Assembly (NCBI GenBank): GCA_034387635.1
Contig: JAOANU010000026.1
Span: 186,001 to 250,000 of the forward strand
Direction of reading: 5' to 3'
From: Rhodosporidiobolus odoratus
Taxonomy: Eukaryota > Basidiomycota > Microbotryomycetes > Sporidiobolales > Sporidiobolaceae
DNA: 64,000 bases
Shown here: positions 1 to 11,000 of the stretch, piece after piece
Position numbering within the stretch: position 1 is the first letter of the stretch
Layout of the letters: each line of letters begins with the position of its first letter
The notes under the pieces: generated by a model
Told to the model about the DNA's origin: nothing
Database searches by the model: none
What the model saw: the letters and a program-made list of their open reading frames with translations, nothing else
Translations under genes and position numbers: made by a program

Positions 1-1061
1 TCCCGCCGTCTCGCCTCACCCGCTCGACCTCCGGCCTCACATCTCCCTCGTTGCCGTCTCTGCTGCCCCACTTTCTTCTCGGGGCTTCAACTCGGCCGCT
101 CTTGACCTAGTTCTGGGAGCAGAGATCGTACCAATCACCTTGCGGAAACCCTGACCTCGCTCTGAACTGCAGGCCGCCCATTCCGATCCCACTCTGACCT
201 TTCCCACCTTTTCCTCCTCGCGTGTCTTCGCCCTGCTCTCACTTCTCCTCTCTTCACCAAGCGTCGACAAGAAGAAGTTGGTGAGGAGAATCAAGACTAC
301 TTACGTCTTCGAGGTCGAGAACGAGAAAGGAGAAAAGGGTAGGTGGTGGGTAGACATGAAGGTGTGTCGCATTCTTTTTCCGTTATCTGTTCGTTCACTT
401 GTCACAGCCAAAGTCGTCGCTAACCTCAATATAAGCCTACAGAAGCAAGGAAGGATCCGTCTTCTTCCGGGAGAATCGAAGGCGCCAAGCAAGCCGGACG
501 TGCAGGTCAAACTCGGAGACAAAGACCTTGTCGGGTTGGTCACGGACAGGGTGCGTTCACGCCGGCTAGTCTGCTTCATAAGGCTCATCCTAATGCATGA
601 ATGGGTATGTCGCTGATGCATTTTGGAATGGACGGCAAACACATTTGAGCCCGCAAAAACTGTACGAAGCAAAGGTCCGTTCCATCCTCACTTCGTCGTA
701 TCGAGGACAGGTCGTGTGCTCCCGTTGTTCCAGAGCTTCATCATTGTCTCTAGGCGCTACTCTGACTATTGTGTCTCCATTCCTTATCATCACATATTCT
801 CCATTCCTCATTCTCCATTTCTACTCATTTCACCTCTTGCAGCGTCTTCACATCAAAGGCAACCTCGACCGCGCCTTCCTCGCCATGCGTATCCTCGATA
901 CTGAACGCGAAAAGCTCAAGCACCTTGTTCCCAATTCACCTACATCAAATCCTGCTTTGAAGGAGAAGAAGGAAATATGGGGAGAATACAAGGGAAAGTC
1001 GGCAAAGAGCTGGAAGGAAAGTGCCTTGGGCAGCAGAGGAGCTGTTAAGGCAAAACTGTGA
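1..1061 (+). CDS. SCP2 sterol-carrier-domain protein, 5' end outside window
   Basis: Small SCP2-fold lipid-binding protein, a family that carries sterols or acyl chains, often in peroxisomes. In order the exons give SSPSVDKKKLVRRIK, the sheet segment TYVFEVENEKG...WWVDMK, then GKxDVQVKL-like KPDVQVKLGDKDLVGLVTD, and SPQKLYEAK joined to RLHIKGNLDRAF. This is the SCP2 core, where (L/R)xIKGN is the most typical element. Clear introns begin at 361 (GTGTGTC) and 676 (GTCCGT, ending TTGCAG). The intron starting after VTDR has no obvious acceptor, so the middle junction is unresolved. A lysine-rich tail (EYKGKSAKSWKE) runs to the TGA at 1059-1061; no PTS1 SKL end is seen. There is no plus-strand ATG in the first 172 bases, so the start is upstream or in an unseen exon. 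A 3' splice site near 172 may open the first exon visible here. The family call is firm; the exact exons are not. Confidence 0.7.
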
Positions 1062-1735
1062 GGGGGTCAAGGCGGTCAGAAGTAGTGAGGAGGAGTTTGC
1101 GGCAGAAGGGGCTGTCGCTGTCGTTTTCGTTCTCTGTTTCGCGTCGTGCAAGGCGACATCAACCCTTTTCTCGCCATCTGTCTTCCACTGTTTTGCCATA
1201 AAGGCCGTGCTGATGCGCTACATGACCGGTGTTTTGACACCGGACGGGAGGGCGATACCGTGCTCGGCTGAGAAGGTCATTGCAATCACCTGACCGTCGC
1301 TCTCGTAGCTGTCTTGCTGGCGAAGCGTACCGGAGTGATCTTCTTGTGCTAACATCGTCAGATCGATTCGAGACGCTCGCAGCACGAAGGAAGAGGAAAC
1401 ATCGAGATGCGCTGTTTCTTTAGCCGTTTCCTCCCTTGTGGGTAATTTCCCCACAGCACGCAAGCGCCAGCCGATATACGGGTCTAGTGAGACATTTGAG
1501 CGAGGTTGAGGAAGGAGGGAAGCGAATTTCGGCTCAGCCTGGCTCAGTCTGCCTTAAAGCCTTTCTAATTGTAGCCATGCAATAGAACCCACCGAACGAC
1601 CGAGGGCACCTGCGTGCCCATTGAGCATGCGAGTGTGGGTACATACGGTGCTCTGGTCAGGGAAAGGGCATCATCTCGTACCCAGAGGCGTACCCACCAA
1701 AGTTTCACCCATAGTGTACAGCAACCTCCTTCCCC
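1062..1735. other. Intergenic stretch, no supported gene
   Basis: Only short unconvincing reading frames occur here. The one structured element is the first copy of a direct repeat listed separately. Confidence 0.5.
1271..1492 (+). repeat. Direct repeat, copy 1 of 2 (~220 bp)
   Basis: This segment aligns by eye over about 220 bp with 2870-3096 in the same orientation. Shared blocks include GGTCAYTGCAA, GACYGTCGCTC, CGAAGGAAGAGG, GCCGTTTCCTCCCT and ATACGGSTCT. Identity is roughly 70-75% with small indels. The two copies bracket a decayed reading frame, as terminal repeats of an old element would, but no target-site duplication was identified. Confidence 0.55.
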
Positions 1736-2760
1736 TCACCTGAACTCCCGTAGCACTTTGATCTTCCAGCGTCCTGTCCGTTGCAAAGGGCTAAACCTAC
1801 CTAACAAGTGATTCCTGCAGTAATCGAAGCTGCAACAGCAGACCATCAGCGATTCGGGCCAATTATGCCCAGTAGTGTGCAAGCGGATGTGGAAGAAGGA
1901 CGCAGCGTACTGATTCCACAGTTTATCCCCGCGGCGGGATAAAACTGTGTCAAGGAACTCTGCCAGCATAAAGTTGTCCTCAGTACCGCGGAAGGTGCTT
2001 CGTCTGACGTAGTCCAACCACTCTGCGGCCTCGTCTGGGCGTTCTGGTTTGGGGAGCTCGGCGCGGAAGTCCTTGTAGTAGTAGGTGTATAGAACTTCAA
2101 AGAAGGTGCGGGACTGGGAGACAATCATGTTCGTCCCATTACGTTCGGCATACTCGACAGCCTCCTGATGAACCTCCGAGTCAATCCGGGCGAGTGACCC
2201 GACTGCATCCCGGAAGATCTGCTGAAGAGAGTCTGTCGGGTTCCGGTGTACTTGGTGGGTGTGCTGACCAGCCGAGGGCTCTTCGAGGCGCCACATGCGG
2301 TCGAACAGCTTGAATGCTTCGGTCGCCTCGAGGAAGAGCGGGAATTGTCTGCAAAGCCCAGCGGGTCTGTAAGCTGGGTCGTGTACGCAGGTTGAACGAG
2401 CAGTGGAGCGTGCATGATGGCAGCGACCCCCCGCTGATGTGGTTCTGCAAGGTCGAGAGCCTGGCGTCGCTGTAAACTATGCGGCCACAAGTCAGTTCAA
2501 CAACAAAAGCCACTTTTCACATCAGAATGCTATGGAAGCTGTGCGCACCTTTGTAGGACCTTGGGATCTCCGTTCGCCTTCGTAAGAACACTTTGAGGCA
2601 GTCCAAGAGTCGACGCAGGGTGGTCCCGGTCACCGAGGACAAGAGTGTTTCGAAGCGGCTGCTTCAGCCACTTATGCTGCGCTTCCAAGAGCGGCTGGGA
2701 TGTCTGAGAGGACGGAGCTATCTCGTCGCTGCGATGCGATAGACAGAATGAAGAAAGGAG
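1736..2760 (-). pseudogene. Decayed gene, possibly transposon-derived (DUF6589-like, tentative)
   Basis: The most coherent piece reads PLFLEATEAFKLFDRMWRLE ... EVHQEAVEYAERNG ... FFEVLYTYYYKDFRAEL ... EAAEWLDYVRRSTFRGTEDN (about 2330 down to 1850). An upstream piece near 2560-2720 reads HKWLKQPLRNTLVLGDRDHP followed by STLGLPQSVL. The latter resembles, from memory only, proteins of the basidiomycete DUF6589 group associated with transposons. Pieces lie in different frames and no convincing ATG-to-stop model with normal introns was found, so a relic is preferred over a working gene. Direct repeats on both sides fit a mobile origin. A real intron-rich gene remains possible. Confidence 0.3.
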
Positions 2761-2787
2761 TGTTTATTCGGGAAGGCTCAACAAGGG

Positions 2788-2829
2788 TTGTCCGCTGAAG
2801 CTTGTCCGCGGAGGCTCGTCCGCGGAGGT
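2788..2829 (+). repeat. 14-bp tandem repeat, three units
   Basis: Three consecutive 14-mers follow the pattern TYGTCCGCKGARGY (2788-2801, 2802-2815, 2816-2829). They lie just inside the second copy of the 220-bp direct repeat. Confidence 0.75.
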
Positions 2830-2869
2830 TGGCCTCGGGCCTCCAAGCTCTAGCAACTAAGGATATATT

Positions 2870-3096
2870 TAGGTCACTGCAAGCGTGACTGTCGCTCCCG
2901 TTGATGTTTCGCAGGCCAAGCGGAGCGGAGTAGTCTCACTATGGTATAAACGTCAGAACAATTCGAGCCGCACGCAGCGCGAAGGAAGAGGCCACATTGA
3001 GTAACGCCGTTTCCTCCCTCGTAGGTTATCTCCATCAAGATCTCCATCTCAGAAAGCGAGCTCCAGTCGGTATACGGCTCTCTCGAGATGTACAGG
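2870..3096 (+). repeat. Direct repeat, copy 2 of 2 (~220 bp)
   Basis: Partner of 1271-1492 in the same orientation. This copy lacks about 12 bp present in copy 1 (before GCCGTTTCC) and has a longer CT-rich segment after the TTATCTCC block. It lies upstream of the HTH-protein gene and could contribute to its promoter region. Confidence 0.55.
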
Positions 3097-3448
3097 AATG
3101 AGCAGTCAATTTATGGACGACACGCTCTACCTCTCGCAAACTGTCTCATCGGATCGCATTTCTTCGCTTTTTATTGCTCTACGACAGCGCATATGGAAAA
3201 CCCAGGGGGCCCCCCACCGCTGTAACCTTGAGTCACAGAGTGCAGAGAGCCCTGCATGATTTACCAAAAATATACCTCATCTCGCCAAACTTCCCCGCAA
3301 CTGTTGTCTCCTACCTTACACAGGCGTGCTGCCTGCTTGCATACTGACTCTGATACTCCCGCTTACCTACCCTCCCTCCCTGCGCCCCTCCGACCGCCCC
3401 GCAGAGCCCTGCGCTTCGCTCGACCTCGTCATCTGGACCCGTCTCCTG
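3097..3448. other. Upstream region of the HTH gene
   Basis: Holds a GGGGGCCCCCC palindromic run near 3207 and CT-rich leader-like sequence. No TATA element stands out. Open frame continues upstream of the chosen ATG at 3449 (LDLVIWTRLL), so an extra 5' exon cannot be excluded. Confidence 0.35.
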
Positions 3449-4803
3449 ATGGAGCTCCCTCACGGCCTCGAAGCCTTCCTGGCGCAGAGAGAAGCAGAGC
3501 TACTCACTAGGGTCAAGCTCTACGCGGCGCCATTGTCCCCGCCAGTTGGCGCAGGCGCGTCACCTGTCGGAGTGAAGACCGGGGAAGGGTCCGTGGTGCA
3601 GAAGGAGGAGGAAGTAGATGAACTAGAGTCGGATGATCTAGGTGCGCAACCTTCTCTTCGCGGTAGAGGTAGAGAGGCGACGCTGACCTGCTGCGTTCCC
3701 TTAGACGCCGACGCCCTCGACCCGAATCGCCCAAATAACCCCGAAGACGACCGTATCCTCCTGTCCCTCCACCGGCGTGCCATACCTATGAAAGATGTAG
3801 CGACACGCCTTAATCGATCTATAGGCTATGTCTGTGCGCGGACTCAGCTGTTGAAGGAGAGGCAGGTCGCTTTGTTAAATGCTGCGCCTTTCCCTCCTCA
3901 CCAGTCCGGCTCTCCTGCCGCACCGCCCGCGCCTTCGACGTCCAGCATTCCGCCTGCCCAGCCGGAGCGCCGCACTGCGTCCCCACCTCTGAGTCAGTGG
4001 CTACAGTTCGACGATGCAGCGTTAAGGGTGTTCAAGAAGCAAGGGTTGAACTGGAAGGGTATCGCGAAGAAGATGGGCAAATCAAAAGCGGATATCAGAG
4101 CGAGATGGAAGGCAAACAAGTCAGCTTGGAAAGCACAAGGTGCGCCTGCGTCTGCCCTGTTCAACTCGCTTCACTCCGCTGACGTCCCTCCATATCTTCA
4201 GGCCTTCTTTCCGAAGAACCACCACGCCCCTCCTCCTCTTCAGCCCCTCTCGCCCCTACCCGCTCGCGACTCTCCTCCTCCGTCTCTCCACCTCCTCCAC
4301 CTTTGATGCGCAAGTCCCACCGCGCCCCCTCCCCATTCCCACAACCAACCCAAGCACCTCCAGAAGAACCCCCTCGCGCAAGTCCTTCTTCTTCCATTTA
4401 CCTCTCGTCTGTTTCGCCTCCTCCGCCTCCGCACGATCCTCCGTTGCTGGCGAGGAAGGTGGAAGAAGAGCGAGCTATGAGCGAAAAGGCAAGGGGAAAG
4501 AGAAGGGCTTCTTCCTCGCCCAAACCGAAACCTTTGCCGAAGCGCGTACACCAGCCCTCGTCTGTCTCCCCACCGCCTCTCTCGGCTCATCCTTCGTCCG
4601 TTCGGCCCGCTTCTTCGAACCAACCACGAATACCGGAGCTCGTCCAGAACCCAGACCAGCCGCCTCTTCTTCCCATCCTTCCGCCTTCAAAAGAAGAACT
4701 CGCGGCGTACGAGGTCACTGAGACTGATAGACGGATAGTGACAGTGTTCACGGAGGCGAGGAAATTGGCTAGGGTGGCTTTGAGGGCGTTGGAGGCGGAT
4801 TAG
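3449..4803 (+). CDS. Double helix-turn-helix (Myb/SANT-like) protein
   Basis: Predicted nuclear protein of unknown function. After an acidic stretch (EEEVDELESDD) come two HTH-like segments. HTH1 is EDDRILLSLHRRAIPMKDVA, continuing TRLNRSIGYVCARTQLLKERQ. HTH2 is DDAALRVFKKQGLNWKGIAK, continuing KMGKSKADIRARWKANKSAW. Both are spaced like SANT/Myb or homeobox-type helices, with a Pro/Ser linker between them. The tail is Pro/Ser-rich with a basic patch (EKARGKRRASSSPKPKPLPK, NLS-like) and a C-terminal helix (DRRIVTVFTEARKLARVALR). Introns are at 3642-3704 and 4140-4201; the second joins WKAQ-G in phase 1 and restores the long 3' frame. The start is the first ATG in the continuous frame. The FHA protein gene at 29130-31841 has the same two HTH units and the same phase-1 intron after the second, so the two look paralogous. 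DNA binding is inferred. Confidence 0.65.
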
Positions 4804-5179
4804 GGGGATAAGACAGGGAAGGGGTGAATGGAGTGGACCGCGGTACTTCGCGATGTAGGGGATTTCTAATGAGGATTGCAAGCCGGACTTGTTTTACTCG
4901 CGCTGCTCTGTCAGGCGTCCAACAGAAGATGAAGATTGTGAAGGAATTGCACCCCGCGCTAGCTACGGGCAAAAACGACAAGCGGAGGACAAAAGGCAAA
5001 AAGACAAAACTAGGTAGCGTCGACGGGGACGAAGGAGAGTAAACACGACAAAACAACACAGACCAGACGCACGAGATGGAGAGAGAGGGGGAAAGCGCCA
5101 AAAATGAAGAAAAAACGACAGCCCATGCAAGCGACCCTCACTTTCTGCACCTCCACCTCGCACGCCGGGAACTCGAGGT
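4804..5179. other. Convergent intergenic region
   Basis: Lies between the 3' ends of two convergent genes. A-rich in places, as expected for 3' UTRs. No coding signal. Confidence 0.5.
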
Positions 5180-7332
5180 TCAGTACCCAAACACCCCCCA
5201 AACCTTCTTCTTGACCCCCTCCAACCACCCCGCACTTCCGCCACTGCTCGGAAGCGTTCCTCCACTTCCCTCCTTCGCCTTGCCCTTCGCCTCGCCCTTC
5301 CCCTTCACCCCCTTGTTGTTGTTCTTCTTCTTCTCTTTTGCAACCTCAACCTCTTCCATGCTCTCATCCTCCTCCTCGCACTCCTCCTCATTCTCGTCCT
5401 CGTCTTCAGACCCAGACCCAGACTCCGAATCAGGAATCACCGGCGCCTTCCTCATCACCAACCTTTTCCTCTCCTTCTCCTTCTCCTTTTCCGTTTCCTT
5501 CCGCTTCCTTCCCTTCCTCTCCATCTCCTTCCTCTTGGAACTCCTCGGACTCCTCATCGGCTTCCTCTCCCTCTTCCTCTCCCTTTCCTCCAGCTCCGAT
5601 TCCGATTCCGATTCCGATCCAGAATCATAATCGGTCTTACCCGCCATTCTAACCGCCTCACGACCTTCGCCTCCTGAGAGTCGAGAAGATCGTCTCTTTG
5701 TCGTCGTCGTCGATGTGACGTCGGCGGAAGTGGCGGAGACGGAGGGGCGGGAAGAAGACCTTGTAAGGGGGAGTCTTTTCGGGGGAGAGATGGAGATGGA
5801 GAAGGTGGGAGGTTTGTTCTTGTTGCTGTTGCCAGTGGGTGGGGCAAAGAAGGAAGATGAGGGGTTTGGGATCGAGGTTGAGCTTGAGGCTAAGGTTGAG
5901 GCTGAAAGCGAGGTAGATGTGGAAGTCGACAACATGCCGGAAGTTGACGTGGAAGCCGAGGCAGAAGTAGAACCAGTCGACATGGAAAGCCTAGAAGGAT
6001 CCCCACCTACGATCGCCGCCGACGTTGCCACCACGGAATTAGGCGAGATCGAAGACCTAGGTCTAGGGGGAGCGAACGCATGAGGGAGATTCGAAGTCGA
6101 AGAGGTCAAGGTCGAAGTCGATTCTCGAGCGGTAGGAGGGGAAGGTTCGTAGAAAATCATGGGCTCGTCGTCGGAATCTTCTTGTTTTACGAATGCTGCG
6201 ACAGGAGAGGGTTCGTACTTCGTCACCGCCGCCGCCGCGGCCGCCGGGGTGGTTGTCGTGGCGCCTGAGGAGCCGGTTCGGAGTGGGTTCGGACGCGTGA
6301 CGGGAGCGCCGGTCCCCCTGACCTTATTGCCCTTCGTCTTCTGAGCCGACCCTCCCACACTCTCCCTCTTGACCCTCTTCTTCGGCTTCTCTTCCTCGCT
6401 TTCCTCCCCGAGCTGGTCGACCTCTTCCTCCCCTTCGCCTTTGACGCCGACTTCATGTTTAGCAGCCTTCTTGACCGCACCCCCATTCGCATTGTCGTCC
6501 TCATCTTCGTCCAACCCAAACAACCTCATTTTCCTCGCTTCAATCCCAGCACGCATGGGACCGAGGGTTTCGGGGAAATGATCGGGGCCTAGGAGGGCGT
6601 TCCAATCGGTTGTACTTATTTGGGCGGAAGGAATAGGATCGCCGAGGATGAGTTGGTGGACTGCGCCCGCATCACCTCGAGAGTTGATCAGGAAAAGGGA
6701 AGGAGAGCGGAGAAAAAGAAGGGGAAAAAGGCTGTTTGGACGTACGCTCTTCGTCCTCCGGAAAGTTCTTCTTCCACACCGCACAGTGACTCGCAACCTG
6801 CACCCTGTTTCTCATCCTCCCCGTTTGGCGGCGAATGTATTCGGCCAGGAGACTGTTGCGGCCGTAAGTATCCATTGTGGGGTCATTGGCGAGGTAGACG
6901 GTACGTTTGCCGAGGCAGGGGACGATAGCTAGAGCTGCGCAGGCGAGGAAAGGTCGCGGTCAATTTGAGGGGTCCGGAGAGGGAGGGAACGCGAAGTAGA
7001 GAGGAAGAGGAGAAGAAGAAGAACAGACCCTTCTTCAACGCCTCATCCAACTGATCCGTCCACAACCCCTCTCCCGGCGTCGCCTCGAACACTTTTTCCT
7101 TGATCTTTCCAGCCGCTGTCTTGGGCGCGACTTTATTGCGGAGTCGTTTCTTGGGCGAGCTCTTCTTGTCGGTAGTGCTGGGACTAGCGGGAAGACCGGA
7201 GGCGGAGGCGGTTGAGGCGACTGAGTTGGCGCGGGATCGCGTGGTGGGATAGCGGGTTGTGCCTTTGGCGGGGGAGGAGGTTGAAGGAATCGAGGTTTGG
7301 GAGACGGTCATGTGTGAAGGGGTTGTGAACAT
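5180..7332 (-). CDS. TEA/ATTS-domain transcription factor
   Basis: Sequence-specific DNA-binding factor of the TEA family (TEC1/AbaA/TEF-1 type), which controls differentiation or filamentation genes in other fungi. Splicing 7332-7030, 6934-6746 and 6675-5180 gives about 660 residues. The TEA domain lies at about 89-160: EGLWTDQLDEALKK joins ALAIVPCLGKRTVYLANDP, then TYGRNSLLAEYIRRQTGRMR and NRVQVASHCAVWKKNF. The last block is the typical YGRNxLIxxYI-xxxTGxxRxRxQVSSHxQV signature. A basic SPKKRLRNKVAPK segment precedes it. After the domain comes VHQLILGDPIPS, then a long low-complexity tail with EGEEEVDQL, Ser/Thr runs, a highly charged KR/E segment and the end KKVWGVFGY. The start is the first in-frame ATG. 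An intron-like GCAAGT...TGACTAAT...ACACAG stretch just upstream suggests a spliced 5' leader. Specific targets cannot be told. Confidence 0.9.
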
Positions 7333-8072
7333 GGCTGTGTACGCGCGTCAAATTAGTCAGTGCTCCGCTGTTGAGAGTGTTTGAACGGATCAGCTGACTT
7401 GCCTTGTAAGAGATGAAGGGAGACTTTGAGTATATGAAGGATGGGGGGTCAAGGCGACCGGCGGCTCCCACAGAATCGACTGGGGGTGGTCTGGGGAGAT
7501 GGATGGACTCCCGTGGGTAGTAGAGAGAGGCGTGTATTGGCTGCGCGAGGTGTTGCTGCAATGTGATGAGGATTGAAGAATTGAGGAGGACGAGGTCAAG
7601 GTGGACGGTTCACAGACAAGTTGAGTAAGCGGGAGGACGAAGAAAACAGCTGTACAGTTTCAGTGAGCTCACACGAGCAGTCTCAGTGTGTATGCGGTAC
7701 ACAGGAAACGAGAAAGAGAGAAAGGAAAGAAGGAGACGCGACAGTCCGGGGTCAACTAGTAAGGGGTCATCAACAAAGTGGGGGAACGAGGCACACTCTC
7801 TTGCGACGCACCAGCAAGTCCAGGAAGAACTATCGGATTCCTGCGCAATCGCCTTCTGCGCGGCGCGAGCCCGAGAAATGGAAGAGAAAAAAGCAAGCCT
7901 CGTTGGCCTTCTCAGTCCCTTTGGTTTGACTTTTTCTCCCCTCGCAACGCCTACGAAGCCTCAAGTCGCGATCTGTAGCACACCAGTACCTACTCCCTCT
8001 CGCTCTCCCCCTCCCCCAACCCCGGCTCTGTTAACATCGCCTCCAATTCCAATCTTCCTCTCCTTCTGCCTC
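7333..8072. other. Promoter/leader region of the TEA gene
   Basis: The segment near 7335-7415 on the minus strand looks like an intron with a GC donor (GCAAGT), a TGACTAAT branch region and a CACAG acceptor two bases before the ATG. A frame of 60-odd residues upstream (7599-7390) cannot be joined in frame to the chosen ATG, so I treat it as a spliced 5' UTR. The rest holds the 3' flank of the Zn2Cys6 gene and shows nothing else. Confidence 0.4.
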
Positions 8073-11000
8073 TTACATGTCCTTCCCTTCTCCACTCGCG
8101 ACTCGTTCTCCTCCTCCTCCTCCTCCTCCACCCACCCCCGAGCTCCCCAGACCGCCCAACACCCCCTCCCAATCCAACCTCCCACTCGCCAAAAACTGCC
8201 CCGCGAGTTGATCCACGTTCAAGCCCACTTCTGGTGCAGGGGCGGAGAGGAGAGGTTCAAGACCGCCCGAGGTGTACAGATTCATGAGCGAGGAGAGATC
8301 TTGAGGTGAGGATTGTTGGAGTGGGGTGGAAGTAGAAGAGGAGGTGGGAGTGGCGGTGGAAGGGGAAAAGAGGGCGGAGAGGGTGCCAAGATCTGGGAGG
8401 GTAGGATGCGGTGGCGGTACCAGAAGCTCAGTTGCGTTTTGAGAGTGTGGAGGTGCAGCCGCGAGTGAACGAGGAGGCAGCGGCGGAGGTAGCGACAGCA
8501 CGTCGGATGAGAGGAAAGCGAGGGGATCAAACGGCAGAGAGTCCGCCGTTGCGAGTGGCACTGGAGGGGGTTGCAGTTCGACCTCAGTCGACGCGAATCG
8601 TGGTGCCGGAGTTGGGAGCTCGAGCGCTGGCAGTTGAGTGCCGTCATCCGGTGCCGCCGGGGCAGGGTCGAGGCTGAGATCGGCGAGGGCTCGTTCTATG
8701 GACTCGACGAGTCCGTCACAATCACTCCAGCTCCAACCCATAGTCTTCAATCCATCGAGCATCCTGTTCACCCACCCGCCCAAAACTTCGATCAGTCACA
8801 TCTTCAGACTCCAAGGAACAAGAGGAAAATCAAACCAACGTACCATCTCAAGTCATTCTCCTTCTCCTCCCTCGTGATCCCCCCCTCTCCCCCACCCTCT
8901 TCTTCAACCGTCCTCGCTTCGACAAGTACCCTCACCCATTCCCCCAAAGGACCCTCCCCCCTCAAATTGACTCCGAAAGCCAAACTAGGAGCCTCATGAA
9001 CCGACTGAGCAACCATTCTCGCAGCCTTGAGAACGTTGAGGTGTATCTGAGAATGGAGGAGGGTTAGGCGGGAGAGGAGACGGGTACGGGATTGGACCGC
9101 GTGCGGAGGGAGTGACGGGGGGGGAGGGGCGCGGAGGAGGGTGAGGCGTCGGGAGAGTTCGAGGTAGGGGGGGAGGGTGAGGGAGGACCAGGCGATAGAG
9201 AGGGTGTACTGTGCCAGGGGAGAGGCGGTAGATCTGATCAGCGTCGGCGAATCCAGTATTGAGAACTAGGAAAAGACCAACGAGACACGCTTGCATGATG
9301 AACCGACGTTCGGTCTCTGAGGAGTGCGAGGCACAACGCGACTTGGTCAACATCTTGAAAGATGAAGGGGACAAGGCCGCGAGAAGTACGCAGGAAGAAA
9401 ATAGAACACAGACCAAAGCGAACGCGAACTGACCGAAAGGCGCCGGCAACTCATGCGCCCTAGTCGCCGCCGGACTCAAAACAAAAGCTATCCTCGCCTC
9501 CAACACAGCAAAGAGGTGTAACAATGCATCCAGGGAAGTGAGATATTTGACGAGGAATTGTTCGTTGAAGGGTTGACGGCGGGCGAAGGCTGTATGTTCT
9601 CAATAGGCACGGGGCAGTCTGGTGAGCTAGAAAGGATGGGTGGAAAGGAAGGGATTCGAACGCACTGCCTGTGAGATGTTCCGAACACTCCCTCGCCAGT
9701 CTCGCGCAATGGTACGTGTCTAAACCACTCGATCCGTATCAGTCCCATCTGTCCCCCTCCCGCCACCGACGGGACCCGAGCGCAGGAAAGGAAAACAGCG
9801 TAAAGAAGGTAGAGAAAGGAATGATGGACGCACAAGGTCTCATCGGTCTGAAGAACAACGTCACCGAATCCCTCACATCCACATCATCAACCGTTTCCAT
9901 CAAAGCTTCTTCGATCGAAACGGGAACGGGACCGCAGAGGAGGAGGTCATCGGTTGCTGTACTGCGCGCATTGGTTTTCGTTGGTGATAGTGACATCGGG
10001 GATTTGCACGTTTTAACAGGAAGGAAGAAAGGAGGAACAGAACGAACAAGTGTGAAGTCCGACCTGCACTCGCTGCATAGAGAGCTTCTCTCATCTACTC
10101 TTATCAACTCTGTGAATATCAGCGCTTTCTCCACCTCACTCATTGAGACGGAGTAAGCAAGGAAAGGGGACGAGATATTATGCGGCAAAAGGCGGTAAAC
10201 GTACAATCAGAGCCGACCAAGCCAAACTCGAATTCTGCACCTTCATGGTCGCATTGGGTTGGTCTTGCTGATTCAGGATAGTTTGTAGATGAGAGACGAA
10301 GGCTGAGCCGTAGGGTTTTCCGAGGGCGGGGTCGGTTCCTGCGATTCGAGCGAGCGACAAGGACATGTCAGAGGATCTATTCACCGTGGGCATCGAACGC
10401 TTGGAGTGCGAGCGTGATCGGGACAGAGTAGGCAGAGAAGAAAGACAAAAACAAAGCGAAGAGGGAGAACGGGAGTAACTCACGACCCTCCAACATTTCC
10501 AACAGATAACAACTAGCCAAACTCTCCTCACTAGTCTCGACCAAAGTCCCTCTCTCCCAAGCCATTCTGACCGCTTCCTTCCTCAAGACCTCACACGCTT
10601 CCTCCCTTCTTTGGCCGAATTCGCGTAGGTCGGGCTGGTGGGTTGAGAGGTAGGTTGGGGTGAGTGATTCAAAGGAGGGGATTGGGGAAGAGGTAGGACA
10701 GGCAGAGAAAAGAAAGGGGTGAGAGGAGAGGCGAGAGGTTAGGGCTATAGTCACGCGGGCTAAGACCTGCTCAATTCGACGCAACGTGACATTAGGGAGG
10801 GCCAAAGAAGGAAATGGAGCGTTGATGACGACCGCTACGCACCTCAGTCTGAGGAGCCAAGTCCTCTAATCTCCTACCCGCCGCTTCAAACTGAACCAAC
10901 AATCTCCCGCGAACCTGTACGGGCAACCAGGATTGAGGAACAGCTTGATACACTGTGTCACGACTCACGATCGCTTCGTCAGTGTCATCTCTCCGTCAAA

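Noticed and set aside
7686..8309. 207-codon plus-strand frame
   Set aside because: Pro/Ser-rich shadow overlapping the 3' end of the minus-strand Zn2Cys6 gene.
9650..9670. GTTCGAATCC-like tRNA B-box on the minus strand
   Set aside because: Flanks do not form a T-stem (GTGCG versus CCCTT) and it lies inside the Zn2Cys6 gene.
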